Assembly (NCBI GenBank): GCA_001465025.1
Contig: LNDO01000098.1
Span: 1-64,000 of the forward strand
Length of the DNA: 64,000 bases
Direction of reading: 5' to 3'
From: Pseudomonas sp. Ga0074129
GTDB lineage: Bacteria; Pseudomonadota; Gammaproteobacteria; Pseudomonadales; Pseudomonadaceae
Position numbers and translations under genes: made by a program. The notes under the pieces were generated by a model. That model was not told where the DNA came from, ran no database searches, and saw only the letters and a program-made list of their open reading frames with translations. Of the stretch, positions 1 to 9,150 are shown piece after piece (position 1 is the stretch's first letter; each line of letters begins with the position of its first letter).

Positions 1-102
1 ATTGGTGAGCCCAGCATAACAACATTTAAAGCCGAAGCTAATACCAATACGTTTTAAGGCTGCGCCTTGCCTGCAACAACACGTAAAACCGATAACCCAT
101 AA

Positions 103-127
103 AAAACGCCAGCAGCGCTGGCGTTTT
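103..127 (-). terminator. Rho-independent terminator of mvaT
   Basis: An 11-bp perfect stem (AAAACGCCAGC, 103-113, pairing with 117-127) closes a 3-nt loop. Read on the minus strand the hairpin is followed by a run of U residues (the A-run at 101-106). It sits just downstream of the mvaT stop codon. Confidence 0.8.
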
Positions 128-154
128 AAATAAAGCAGGTGTGGCGTTTGATAC

Positions 155-529
155 TTAGTCCAGCAGGGTGACCCAGCTTTCTACCACGTCACCGCCCCAC
201 TTGGCTTTCCACTCTTTCAGCGTTTTGTGGTTGCCGCCTTTGGTTTCGATAACTTCGCCAGTGTTAGGGTTTTTGTACTGCTTAACTTTGCGGGCGCGCT
301 TGCTGGTGGCTGCTTTCGGGGCGCGAGTTGTTTTGCCGCTTTTAGCTTCTGGGTCGAGCATGGCAATGATGTCACGCAGCGACTTTTGATATTCGCCCAT
401 CAGCGCGCGCAGTTTGCCTTCGAATTCCAGCTCTTTTTTCAGTTTGTCGTCTTGCGACATGTTCTTCAGGCGTTCTTGCAGTTCTTTGATGGCTTCTTCT
501 GTAGCACGGTATTCGTTGATCAAGGACAT
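155..529 (-). CDS. mvaT: MvaT-family xenogeneic silencer (H-NS-like nucleoid protein)
   Basis: The 124-residue protein matches the MvaT/MvaU family in length and layout. Residues 1-60 form a charged heptad-rich coiled coil beginning MSLINEYRATEEAIKELQERL, used for dimerisation and higher-order assembly. A basic linker rich in K, R and A follows (about 65-85). The C-terminal DNA-binding domain contains YKNPNTGEVIETKGGNHKTL and KEWKAKWG. In Pseudomonas the family binds AT-rich minor groove DNA and silences acquired genes and virulence loci. The gene is monocistronic, with its own terminator downstream and an AT-rich upstream region (530-650) that could carry autoregulatory sites. MvaT rather than MvaU is inferred from overall wording and is not certain. 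Confidence 0.93.
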   Translation of the reverse strand: MSLINEYRATEEAIKELQERLKNMSQDDKLKKELEFEGKLRALMGEYQKSLRDIIAMLDPEAKSGKTTRAPKAATSKRARKVKQYKNPNTGEVIETKGGNHKTLKEWKAKWGGDVVESWVTLLD

Positions 530-815
530 GAGTGTGACCTGTATAGGGTTTGGAGAAGTGTCAGCAATAGTAGTCAGGCACTTTTAACAAGTAAACCGCT
601 TTGTCACTATTTTTTATAAAGATGTTTGTTTAATGAAGTGTGAGGGAACTTTTAATCATTTGATCGATGCTATTTGTGTCATGGTCATTGCCGGATGATT
701 ACCAGTGCGACCGTGTTGCCAGCGCTCTGCTGGCGCTACGGTAAGACGCCAGTTACTGCAGTTTTTCAGCGCAGTGACTAGAATGGCCGACTTTATTTGA
801 GTGCTGGAGCTGCTG

Positions 816-1667
816 ATGCGTACTTTTCGATTGGTCATAGCCTGTCCGGACCGGGTCGGGATCGTGGCGAAGGTCAGTAATTTTCTGGCCACTTATAACG
901 GCTGGATCACCGAAGCCAGTCACCACTCTGACACCCAGAGTGGCTGGTTCTTTATGCGTCACGAAATTCGTGCAGATTCGCTGCCTTTTGATCTGGATGG
1001 TTTTCGCCAAGCGTTTGCACCGATTGCCCGCGAGTTCTCGATGGAATGGCGCGTCACCGATTCGGCGCAGAAAAAACGCGTGGTATTGATGGCCAGCCGT
1101 GAATCGCACTGTTTGGCGGACCTGTTACACCGTTGGCACAGTGATGAGTTGGATTGCGGTATTCCCTGTGTGATCTCAAACCATGATGACCTGCGCAGCA
1201 TGGTTGAATGGCACAACATCCCGTTCTTTCATGTGCCGGTTGATCCGCAGAACAAACAATCAGCATTTGATGAAGTGGCTCGCTTGGTGAAGAGCCATGC
1301 AGCGGATGCGATTGTTCTGGCCCGTTATATGCAGATTTTACCTGCGGCACTGTGTGCCGAGTTTTCCCAGCGTGTCATCAACATCCACCACAGCTTTTTG
1401 CCGTCGTTTGTTGGCGCCAAGCCTTATCACCAGGCTTCACTGCGTGGCGTGAAGCTGATTGGCGCAACCTCGCACTACGTCACTGAGGAGCTGGATGCCG
1501 GCCCCATTATTGAGCAAGACGTGGTGCGTGTAAGTCACCGAGACAGCATCGAAGAAATGGTGCGCCTGGGTAAGGACGTGGAGAAGATGGTTTTGTCGCG
1601 TGGTCTACGCTATCACTTGGAAGATCGAGTGCTGGTGCACGATAACAAGACAGTGGTGTTCGACTGA
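816..1667 (+). CDS. purU: Formyltetrahydrofolate deformylase PurU
   Basis: PurU hydrolyses 10-formyl-THF to formate and THF. It balances one-carbon pools and supplies formate for purine synthesis. The protein has 283 residues, normal for the family. An N-terminal ACT domain (about 1-75, starting MRTFRLVIACPDRVGIVAKV) is followed by a formyltransferase-fold catalytic domain with the INIHHSFLPSF motif and the downstream AGPIIEQD segment, which together supply the Asn/His/Asp catalytic set. I chose the ATG at 816 because a GGAG box lies seven bases upstream; a GTG at 801 is in frame but has no better ribosome site. The one-carbon role fits with the glycine-cleavage operon later in the window, although the two are not linked. 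Confidence 0.93.
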   Translation: MRTFRLVIACPDRVGIVAKVSNFLATYNGWITEASHHSDTQSGWFFMRHEIRADSLPFDLDGFRQAFAPIAREFSMEWRVTDSAQKKRVVLMASRESHCLADLLHRWHSDELDCGIPCVISNHDDLRSMVEWHNIPFFHVPVDPQNKQSAFDEVARLVKSHAADAIVLARYMQILPAALCAEFSQRVINIHHSFLPSFVGAKPYHQASLRGVKLIGATSHYVTEELDAGPIIEQDVVRVSHRDSIEEMVRLGKDVEKMVLSRGLRYHLEDRVLVHDNKTVVFD

Positions 1668-1713
1668 GGTGCATGCTGCGGTTCTGATCATGACGTGACA
1701 CGAGGGAATACTG

Positions 1714-2139
1714 ATGCTCAAGTCAATCAAGGTACGTGACTACATGACCCGCAATCTGGTGATATTTCGTCCTGAAATGGACCTGTTCACCGCCATCAAC
1801 CGCCTGCTTGAACACCGTATTTCCGGTGCCCCGGTTGTGGATGGGCAGGGGCATCTGGTGGGGTTGTTATCCGAGGGGGACTGCTTGCGCGGTATTCTCT
1901 CCGGCGCTTATTACGAGTCCGCCGGTGGCGATGTCAGCGCCTACATGACCACCGAGGTCGAGGTGATTTCGCCAGAGGCCGATATCATCGAAATCTCTGA
2001 GCGCTTCTTGCGTGGCCGTCGTCGCCGTCTGCCTGTGGTTGAGGCCGGTTGTCTGATCGGGCAGGTAAGCCGCAGTGATGTGTTGCGTGCGGTTAAAGAG
2101 TTTGCCCAGCATGATGAAGGGCGTCGCTCTCTCGGCTGA
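1714..2139 (+). CDS. CBS-domain pair protein
   Basis: The 141-residue protein consists almost entirely of two CBS domains. The first (about 8-60) carries VRDYMTRNLVIFRPEMDL and RISGAPVVDGQGHLVGLLSEGD; the second (about 75-130) carries AYMTTEVEVISPEADI and RRRLPVVEAGCLIGQVSRSDVLRAV. CBS pairs usually bind adenosine nucleotides and regulate a partner; here none is fused, so ligand and partner are unknown. It lies 46 bp after purU on the same strand and 18 bp before a small conserved-looking ORF. A GAGGGA ribosome site precedes the ATG. Confidence 0.88.
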   Translation: MLKSIKVRDYMTRNLVIFRPEMDLFTAINRLLEHRISGAPVVDGQGHLVGLLSEGDCLRGILSGAYYESAGGDVSAYMTTEVEVISPEADIIEISERFLRGRRRRLPVVEAGCLIGQVSRSDVLRAVKEFAQHDEGRRSLG

Positions 2140-2157
2140 TTTGATGAGGCATTTGAT

Positions 2158-2370
2158 ATGAGCGATCCCCTGGCCCGTGGTGCCTCTGTAGCGCCCCCAG
2201 TGCTCGGCGAAGGCTGCACGCAGCGCTATGACCCGCAGGCACTCACGGCTGAAAACGGTGCGGAGTTTGCACAAGCTGCCGAGTTGTGGCGCGAGTTGCA
2301 GCAACGCGCGCTACTTCAGGCAGAGCAGGATGCGCAGAGTGAAACCAGTCAGGGTGTTGGATCAGCGTAA
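2158..2370 (+). CDS. Small hypothetical protein downstream of CBS protein
   Basis: A 70-residue ORF starts 18 bp after the CBS gene with a plausible GATGAGG ribosome site. The product begins MSDPLARGASVAPPVL, is acidic and Ala/Gln-rich, and has a predicted helical C-terminal half (AEFAQAAELWRELQQRALLQ). It has no signal peptide or recognisable domain. Operon position and codon usage support a real gene, but I do not recognise a function. Confidence 0.55.
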   Translation: MSDPLARGASVAPPVLGEGCTQRYDPQALTAENGAEFAQAAELWRELQQRALLQAEQDAQSETSQGVGSA

Positions 2371-2430
2371 AAAGTCGCGCGTCTTCAAGGCTATTGCCGG
2401 ATCGGTAGCGCAGTCTCATCTGAGGCTTAA

Positions 2431-2467
2431 AACAAAACGGGGCGCTGAATAAGCGCCCCGTTTGTTT
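2431..2467. terminator. Bidirectional Rho-independent terminator
   Basis: The GC core CGGGGCGCT pairs with AGCGCCCCG around a short loop and is flanked by an A-rich arm and a T-rich arm. It can therefore stop transcription from both the CBS operon (+) and the convergent chemoreceptor gene (-). Confidence 0.85.
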
Positions 2468-2477
2468 GGGTACTGGT

Positions 2478-4354
2478 TTAGATGCGGAAGCTGTCCACCA
2501 GATGTTTGAGGCGTTGCGCCTGCTGCTCCAGATCCCCACAGGCGCGCAGGGTGGCATTGAGGTTTTCCACGCCTTCCTGATTTAGCGTGTTGATTTCGGT
2601 GATGTCCATGTTCAGCGCTTCGATTACCGAGGTTTGTTCTTCGGTTGCCGTGGCTACAGATTGGTTCATGCCGTCAATTTCACCGATGCGTTCGGTCACG
2701 CTGCTAAGGCGCGAACCGGCCTGGTTGGCAATCTCAACGCTTTCCTCGCTGTAACGCTGGCTCTCGGTCATGGTGGTGACCGACTCGCGTGAGCCAACTT
2801 GCAGCTCTTCGATCATTTTCTCGATTTCTTGCGCGGACTCCTGGGTACGGTGCGCAAGGTTGCGTACCTCGTCAGCCACCACCGCAAAGCCCCGGCCGGC
2901 TTCACCCGCGCGCGCCGCCTCAATGGCGGCGTTGAGGGCCAGCAGGTTGGTTTGTTGGGAGATACTTTTGATTACTTCAAGAATCTGGCCGATGTTTACC
3001 GTCTTGCTGTTAAGCGTCTCGATGTTGCCGCACGAGGCGCTGATTTTGCCCGAGAGCTCGTTCATCGCCTTGATGGTTTGTTCGACCACTTGGCGGCCAT
3101 CTTCGGCCAGTTGACGAGCGTCTGAGGCTTGGTTCGAGGCGTCCGCTGCGTTACGGGCAATCTCCTGAGCGGCTGCACCTAATTCGTTGATCGCGGCTGC
3201 CACGCTGTTGGTGCGGCTGGCCTGCTCATCTGAATTGATCATGGACGAATTGGAGGCACCCACTACCAACTTAGCCACTTCGTTGACCTGACTGGTGGCC
3301 GACGACACTTCACGAATCGAGGTGTGAATACGCTCGACGAATTGGTTAAAGGCACGTGCCAGCCGACCAAATTCATCGTTGGACTGAATGGTCAGGCGTT
3401 TGGTCAGGTCACCTTCGCCCTGAGCGATGTCCTCCATGGTTTTGCCCATGACGTTCAGCGGCTGCATCAATACGCTGATCAGCATGCTGAGCAGGAAAAT
3501 AATCAGCACCACTGCAATCACCGTCGCAATGATGGCGGATGCGCGGAACTCGCTGAGCATTTGGTACGCCTTGCCCTTGTCGATAGACAGGCCGACATGC
3601 CACTTAACGGATGGCAATCCATCTACTGGGGCAAATGTCAGGATGCGTTCACTCCCATCCAGCGTTGTTTCGCTGAAATCACCAGTGATGCGAGGGGTGT
3701 TTTGTGGGTAGATTTCACTGAGATTCTTCATCACCAGTGATTTGTCTGGATGCACCAGTACCTTGCCGTCGGCGCTGACGAGAAAGGCATAGCCCATGCC
3801 GGCAAAGTCGAGGGAATTGATGATTTCAACCAAGGTGTTGAGGCTCAGGTCTCCGCCGACCACGCCTGCGGCTTTAGCCGGTGTGGCGATGGTGATGATC
3901 AGTTCGCTGGTGGCGGCATCAACATAAGGTTCAGTCAGTGTTGTTGTGCCGGCAGCGACAGCATCTTTGTACCAAGGGCGCTGACGCGGATCGTAATCGT
4001 CCGGCATGTCTTCATTAGGGCGCATGGTGAAGCTGCCGTCAGCGCTGCCCAAGTACGTGAACTCGAAGGTAGATGCCAAGGCTTTCTGCTCGAGCAGATT
4101 GCTCAGGTAGTCGCTGGAAGAGTCCCTTGCTACGGACTGTGCGACGTTTTCCACCAGCAGAATTCGTCCCGACAGCCAGTGGAAATGTTGCTGGCTGTCA
4201 CGCTGCCCATCTCATGCAGGTAACTTTCCAGGTCGGCACGAATGGCTTTGCGCTGCAGGTAGTCGTTGTACAGGGTGAACAGCGAGAAAGCCGCTATTAC
4301 CACCAGCGAGGCGGCGAGCAGAATCTTGTGGCTGAACTTCAGGTTATTGGTCAT
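2478..4354 (-). pseudogene. PctA/PctB-like amino-acid chemoreceptor (MCP), single frameshift near its N-terminus
   Basis: Read in two frames this is a complete methyl-accepting chemotaxis protein of about 625 residues. The first frame (ATG at 4354) gives a transmembrane helix starting MTNNLKFSHKILLAASLVVIAA. The second frame gives a dCache ligand domain with YDPRQRPWY followed by TEPYVDAA and GGDLSL, which carries the Tyr/Arg/Trp/Asp residues of the amino-acid-binding dCache motif. A second TM (about [20 protein letters not shown]), a HAMP domain and a signalling tip ([25 protein letters not shown]) follow. The frames join at about 4180, where one base is missing: TCC-A-C-TGG is seen where TCC-AAC-TGG would restore an [12 protein letters not shown] reading. 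Everything else is intact, so the lesion is recent or a sequencing error. Confidence 0.9.
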
Positions 4355-4485
4355 GGCTTCTTGCGTCCGGTAAGGTCTGGCATCAGTCTTTGCTGACGCT
4401 CGCTATGTCTGACAACGCCTTTTGGGGGGCGATGTTCAGTGTGTCGGCACACTTGAAGTAAAGCTTTAACTGCGGAGATAACAAG

Positions 4486-5979
4486 ATGGCAGAGGGTGGG
4501 CAGTTTTTTGTAGGCGCAGATCCGCAAGGGCTGGCAGTGGGTCAAGCATTGCGTATGGCCAATCGGCATGGGCTGATTGCCGGTGCAACCGGTACGGGTA
4601 AAACCGTGACCCTGCAGCGCCTGATCGAAACGTTTAGTGATGCCGGTGTGGCGGTGTTTGCTGCCGATATCAAAGGCGATCTCAGCGGTTTGGGCGCCGC
4701 TGGCGCTCCGCAGGGTAAAGTCGCGGAGCGCATTGCCAGCATGCCCTGGCTCAATCATCAGCCCAAGGCCTACCCGCTGACGCTTTGGGATGTGCATGGC
4801 CAGAGTGGTCACCCACTGCGCACCACGCTCAGCGAAATGGGCCCTTTATTACTGGGGGCGTTGCTGGAGTTGACCGACAGCCAGCAGGCTGCGCTGTATG
4901 CCGCATTTAAAGTGGCGGATCGCGAAGGCCTGCTGCTGCTCGATTTGAAAGACCTCAAGGCGTTGCTGGCACACCTTAAGAGCAATCCGCAGGTACTGGG
5001 TGAAGACAGCGCGCTGTTTACGTCTACATCATCGCAGGCATTGCTGCGCAAGCTAGCCGGCCTTGAACAGCAGGGCGCAGAGGCCTTGTTCGGTGAACCG
5101 GCACTGCAACTTGAAGACATTCTGCACCCGGATCGTGATGGGCGTGGGCGTATTCATCTGCTCGATGCCAGCCGCCTGGTGCATGAAGCGCCCAAGGTTT
5201 ACGCGACCTTCCTGCTCTGGCTGCTGGCCGAGTTGTTCGAGCAATTGCCCGAGCGCGGTGATGCTGAAAAGCCGCTGTTGGCTTTGTTTTTCGATGAGGC
5301 TCATCTGCTGTTTGCCGACACGCCCAAGGCGCTTCAGGAGCGATTGGAGCAAGTGGTGCGTTTGATTCGTTCAAAAGGCGTGGGTGTTTACTTTGTCACC
5401 CAGTCGCCGGCTGATTTGCCTGACGCGGTGCTGGCTCAGTTGGGATTGCGTATTCAGCATGGGCTGCGTGCGTTCACGGCCAAAGAGCAGAAGTCACTGC
5501 GTGCAGTGGCCGATGGCTTCCGGCCCAATCCCGCTATCGACAGTTTGGCCGTGCTGACTGAGTTGGGCATTGGAGAAGCGTTGGTCGGTACGCTGGAATC
5601 GAAGGGAACGCCGGCCATGGTGCAGCGTGTAGCGGTTGCGCCACCGCAGTCGCGTATTGGCCCGCTGACCGACGCAGAGCGAGCCGTTTTGATACGTCAG
5701 TCTCCGCTAGCTGGTCGTTACGACAAACCGGTTGATCGTGAATCCGCCTATGAAATGCTGCAAATGCGCAGCGAACAAGCGGTCATGCAGCAGACTGAAG
5801 GAGCCTCTGCGGCGTCCAGCGCTCAGCAGGGCGCAGGGTTGGGCAGTGCGGCGGGTGAGCTGCTGGGTGGTTTTGCCGGGCAGGTGGTGAAAACAGCCAT
5901 GCGCCAGGCAGCGAATCAACTGGGTAGGCAGTTGGTGCGCGGTTTGTTGGGGTCGTTAATGGGTGGCAAGAAGCGTTGA
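4486..5979 (+). CDS. HerA/YjgR-family ATPase (DUF853)
   Basis: The 497-residue protein belongs to the bacterial YjgR branch of HerA-FtsK-type P-loop ATPases. Walker A is GATGTGKT at residues 33-40, and Walker B with DEAH (LFFDEAHLLF) is near residue 270. A sensor-like segment, VGVYFVTQSPADLPDAV, follows. The C-terminus is an Ala/Gly-rich tail (GLGSAAGELLGGFAGQVVKTA) ending in MGGKKR, characteristic of DUF853 proteins. The cellular role is undefined in the family; DNA translocation is inferred only from homology to HerA. No NurA-like nuclease lies alongside. The start is supported by a GGAGAT box at 4474. Confidence 0.88.
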   Translation: MAEGGQFFVGADPQGLAVGQALRMANRHGLIAGATGTGKTVTLQRLIETFSDAGVAVFAADIKGDLSGLGAAGAPQGKVAERIASMPWLNHQPKAYPLTLWDVHGQSGHPLRTTLSEMGPLLLGALLELTDSQQAALYAAFKVADREGLLLLDLKDLKALLAHLKSNPQVLGEDSALFTSTSSQALLRKLAGLEQQGAEALFGEPALQLEDILHPDRDGRGRIHLLDASRLVHEAPKVYATFLLWLLAELFEQLPERGDAEKPLLALFFDEAHLLFADTPKALQERLEQVVRLIRSKGVGVYFVTQSPADLPDAVLAQLGLRIQHGLRAFTAKEQKSLRAVADGFRPNPAIDSLAVLTELGIGEALVGTLESKGTPAMVQRVAVAPPQSRIGPLTDAERAVLIRQSPLAGRYDKPVDRESAYEMLQMRSEQAVMQQTEGASAASSAQQGAGLGSAAGELLGGFAGQVVKTAMRQAANQLGRQLVRGLLGSLMGGKKR

Positions 5980-5984
5980 GACCT

Positions 5985-6005
5985 AGGCCACCCATGCGGT
6001 GGCCT
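5985..6005. terminator. Hairpin between convergent genes (possible terminator)
   Basis: AGGCCACC pairs perfectly with GGTGGCCT around a 5-nt loop directly after the YjgR-family stop codon and before the end of the convergent small ORF. No strong U-tract follows, so termination is only suggested. Confidence 0.4.
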
Positions 6006-6019
6006 GCTGCCATGGAGTA

Positions 6020-6244
6020 TCAGGTTGATGCTCCATCGGCTTTATTTTTTAACTCTTTTTCGATTCTCTCCAACTCTTTGTCAAAGGCTTGATCAAGGAG
6101 GTTGGATCTTTTTCGCCAAGGCTTGCGCTCGGGGTCCGGTTGAGCGGCGTAGGTAATGACTTCCCCGCCGTATACGTCCTTGTAACGTTGCGCCTGGCGC
6201 TCGAGTTCGGCGCGCAGTTCGTCTTTCGTCACGTAGTTACCCAT
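6020..6244 (-). CDS. Small charged hypothetical protein
   Basis: The 74-residue product begins MGNYVTKDELRAELERQAQRYKDVYGGEV and is strongly charged, with a helical C-terminus (DQAFDKELERIEKELKNK). It has no signal peptide, membrane segment or recognisable domain. It is convergent with the upstream ATPase gene. Codon usage and the absence of a competing ORF make it plausible, but the ribosome site is weak and the function unknown. Confidence 0.55.
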   Translation of the reverse strand: MGNYVTKDELRAELERQAQRYKDVYGGEVITYAAQPDPERKPWRKRSNLLDQAFDKELERIEKELKNKADGAST

Positions 6245-6925
6245 GGTTCTGGAGCGGAAAATGGTTAGATGACGGGTTCCTATGTATGCCGTCTAGTCCA
6301 GCCAAATAGGATGTGTAAGCACATATATGTATGACAGAGCATTTGCTTCACACGCGAAGTACCAAAATTAATACCCGATTACGTGCTGTTGCCCGCCAAT
6401 GGCCCACTGGCATGAGTGGGTGGCTTACACAGGGTAATTATGATCCTGATGATTTAAAAGTCCAGTGGGGTGTAATTTAAAGAGCTGAGTATTTTATTAA
6501 ACTATTGATAAATATAGTTTTTATTGATTTTAGAGCGTGCAGTGCGAAGTGGGCTTGACGATCTGTTCTAGTGGTTGGTCGTCGTGATTAAGGGCCTGCG
6601 GTGTTCGTCGCCGGGTAGCACGGAGGATGTCATGTTGTGTGCATTTATTCGTTTGTGTCGCATGCCGGTAGGCGCCGGTAATACCTTGCAAACCATGAGC
6701 GATTGAGTCGAACCTCTGGTCTCTCTACATTTACTTCTATAATCGCTGGTCTGCCGATGATATCGGCGGAATGTGCGCAAATGGCAACATGTGGCTTATT
6801 AAGTGCGTGTGCAACGATTTGACAGTAAGCCGCCCGTTTGGTGCAGTTGAGCGTGCGTTGAACTGAACCACGAGCTATTTGTTGTGCCACTATTTCGATA
6901 ATCATGATTTTAAGAGGAGAGTGCT
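6245..6925. other. Gene-poor, AT-enriched intergenic region
   Basis: About 680 bp without a supportable gene. The part at 6480-6530 is AT-rich (runs such as TTTATTAAACTATTGATAAATA). There is a modest hairpin (CCCACT/AGTGGG) near 6400. Two overlapping minus-strand ORFs (within 6568-6953) have Cys/His/Arg-rich, non-protein-like translations. I see no RNA gene or recognisable operator. Confidence 0.6.
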
Positions 6926-7222
6926 GTGCGTAAATCTGTGCAATTGGCCGCATTGGCGGTGGTAATGATCGCCCTAGTAGGCTGCGACGCGGTGGAACAA
7001 TCGGCGCAGAACCTCGCCGAAAAAGCTGAACAAGCGGTGCAAGATGTCGCTAAAGAGGCGGTTGATGGCGCGGTCCAAGGTCTTAACGAGCAGATAGATG
7101 GTGTGCAGCAATCTGCAAATGAGTTGCTTGGCAAGCCTGCCGATGAAGAGGGCAAAGATGAGTCGCAGCAGTCTGAAGCGCCTGCCAATGAGGCTGTTGA
7201 TGCAAAGGCGGTTGAGACCTAA
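6926..7222 (+). CDS. Small secreted lipoprotein with amphipathic helical repeat
   Basis: The 98-residue product has a lipoprotein signal peptide ending in the lipobox LVGC (MRKSVQLAALAVVMIALVGC). The remainder is an acidic, Ala/Gln-rich amphipathic helix (VEQSAQNLAEKAEQAVQDVA) and a disordered tail ending AVET. The start is GTG at 6926 with a strong AGAGGAG site at 6913-6919. Asp at position +2 after the lipobox Cys is the classical inner-membrane retention signal, though Pseudomonas rules differ. No specific function is recognised. Confidence 0.72.
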   Translation: MRKSVQLAALAVVMIALVGCDAVEQSAQNLAEKAEQAVQDVAKEAVDGAVQGLNEQIDGVQQSANELLGKPADEEGKDESQQSEAPANEAVDAKAVET

Positions 7223-7225
7223 GGC

Positions 7226-7747
7226 TTATTGGAGCGCTTGCAATGCTTGGCAACTGGGCGCGTACTGCTGCTGACACGCGCTCTGGAACAACTGCTTGGC
7301 TTGGATTGAGTCTTTCGGCACACCCTGCTCCCCGCTTAGGTAGAGGTTGCCGAGGATGTGCTGGGCCATTGCGTTACCGCCTGCCGCTGATTGGTTGAGG
7401 TATTTGAGCATCTGCTGCGGGTTGCGCAATTCAGGCTTGTCGCGGCCGGTGTACAAGTAGGCCAAGCTCACGGCCGCCCCGGCGTGACCTTTTTCAGCTG
7501 CTTGTTTCCACCAATGTTCTGCCTGTTTAAGGTCTTTGGGTTGGCTGACAAAGTACCGGCTACCCAGTTGGAATTCGCTGTCGGGATCGCCGCGACTGGC
7601 CTGTTGGCGCAAGTCATTTTGCGCATCGATCTGCGGAATATCGCGGCTATCCGCTTGCCCAATCGGCGGCTCGTTTGCTGTATTGGCGCAGCCGGCCAGT
7701 AACAGGGCGGTGAAGGGCAGCGCGGTGAGCATATAACGAAGACGCAT
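7226..7747 (-). CDS. Sel1-repeat lipoprotein
   Basis: Starting at the ATG at 7747, the protein begins MRLRYMLTALPFTALLLAGCA, a lipoprotein signal with lipobox LAGC, and is 173 residues long. The mature part carries tandem Sel1/TPR-like repeats: GDPDSEFQLGSRYFVSQPKD, then AEHWWKQAAEKGHAGAAVSLA, then GGNAMAQHILGNLYLSGEQG. Such repeats mediate protein interactions at the envelope. An in-frame start at 7903 would add 52 residues without signal character before this signal peptide, so I rejected it. Its 3' end lies 3 bp from the convergent lipoprotein gene. Partner unknown. Confidence 0.8.
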   Translation of the reverse strand: MRLRYMLTALPFTALLLAGCANTANEPPIGQADSRDIPQIDAQNDLRQQASRGDPDSEFQLGSRYFVSQPKDLKQAEHWWKQAAEKGHAGAAVSLAYLYTGRDKPELRNPQQMLKYLNQSAAGGNAMAQHILGNLYLSGEQGVPKDSIQAKQLFQSACQQQYAPSCQALQALQ

Positions 7748-7924
7748 GGCGCGTTGAGTTCCTGTTTGGCTTTGTTCGCTGTGTAGCAGACTGCCGAATC
7801 TGCAGTAAGTTGCTGTGCTTTGCACGCTGCACAGTTGAACTGTTTGTCGCCTGCAGCGTTTCCTTGGTCGTTCTGAACTGCGATTCTTGTCGGCGATTGC
7901 CAAACAACGGCCGACGAGGGTTTC

Positions 7925-9058
7925 ATGCAGATCAGTTGCGATTTCGACAGCGGCAACATTGAGGTCATCGACTCCAGTAACTTGCAGCGGGTGTTACTGG
8001 CTATTCGCCCCGATCTTAACAGTGCACATTTCTAGTGGTTCCACTTCAAGGCTGAGGGTTTGCAGCCGGGTCAGCGTTATGGCTTTAGCCTGGTTAATGC
8101 CGGGCAGTCGTCTTACAAACAGGCCTGGCATGGTTACCACGCCGTAGCCTCTTATGATCAACGCACCTGGTTTCGCGTCCCCAGCCGTTTTGAAGAGGGT
8201 GCGCTGAACTTCGACATTGAGCCGCAACATGCGCAGATCTGGTTTGCCTATTTCGAACCTTATAGCCGGGAACGGCATGAGCAATTGATTGCCGATGCGC
8301 AGCGCCTGGCCGGTGCTGAATTGTTGGCCACGGGTCGCAGCATTGAAGGGCGCGCAATCGAGTTGTTGCGCATCAGCCGCAATCCGCAAGCGTCGCGCAA
8401 GATCTGGCTGATTGCCCAGCAACACCCCGGCGAGCATATGGCCGAGTGGTTTATGGACGGGCTGATCGAGCGGTTGCAACAGACTGATGACGCCGAGCTT
8501 AGCGCGCTGTTGGAACAGGCGGACCTCTACATCGTGCCGAACATGAATCCTGACGGTGCCTACCGTGGCCATCTGCGCACCAACCATGCCGGGCGCGACC
8601 TAAACCGTGCCTGGCAGTCAGCCAGCGAGACTGATAGCCCGGAGGTGTATTTTGTTCAGCAGCAAATGCGCGCCGTGGGCGTCGATCTGTTTCTGGATAT
8701 CCACGGTGATGAGGAAATCCCCCACGTCTTTGTCGCTGGCTGTGAGGGCAATCCCGGCTACAGCATGCGTCTGCAAAGCTTGGAGGAGCAGTTCAAACGC
8801 TTGCTGATCGAGCAGGGCGCTGAGTTCCAGACGGCCTTCGGTTACCCGCGTGACGAACCGGGCCAGGCCAACACCACGTTGGCTTGCAATGCCGTGGGAC
8901 TGGAGTTCGACTGTCTGGCGTTCACCATCGAAATGCCCTTCAAAGACCACGACGACCGCCCCAACCCGCACACCGGCTGGAGCGGTGAGCGCTCCAAGGG
9001 ATTGGGTAAAGACGTGCTCAGCGTTTTAGCGGCGATGGTTGGGCAGCTGCGCGAGTAG
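7925..9058 (+). pseudogene. M14-type zinc carboxypeptidase, interrupted by an in-frame amber codon
   Basis: The reading frame starts with ATG at 7925 (MQISCDFDSGNIEVID) and runs to 9058, 377 codons, but codon 37 (8033-8035) is TAG. Flanking text reads AHF-stop-WFHFKAEGL, where CAG (Gln) would be a one-base change. Downstream the family is intact: zinc ligands in HPGEH (His167, Glu170), DIHGDEE (His260), and a late FTIEMPFKDHDDR segment with the catalytic Glu. This matches the M14 'cytosolic carboxypeptidase' subfamily with an N-terminal beta domain; the substrate is unknown. A fragment starting at TTG 8060 would lack the beginning of that beta domain. Most likely a recent nonsense allele or a base-call error. 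Confidence 0.85.
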
Positions 9059-9073
9059 CGGAGCGGTTAACGA

Positions 9074-9141
9074 GTAGCCCGGATGCAATCCGGGGATGGC
9101 CGAATGGCCACCACCGATGCCCCGGATTGCATCCGGGCTAC
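9074..9141. repeat. Perfect 22-bp inverted repeat, intergenic palindromic element
   Basis: The left arm (9074-9095, starting GTAGCCCGGATGCAATCC) is the exact reverse complement of the right arm at 9120-9141, with a 24-nt loop. The element lies between the 3' ends of convergent genes and could act as a terminator hairpin. Related copies are at 12032-12089, 42354-42376 and 49671-49731. Confidence 0.85.
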
Positions 9142-9150
9142 GTGCGGGCT

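Noticed and set aside
6568-6953. Minus-strand ORFs in the 6.2-6.9 kb gap
   Set aside because: Composition is not protein-like, no ribosome sites, and one overlaps the start of the lipoprotein gene.
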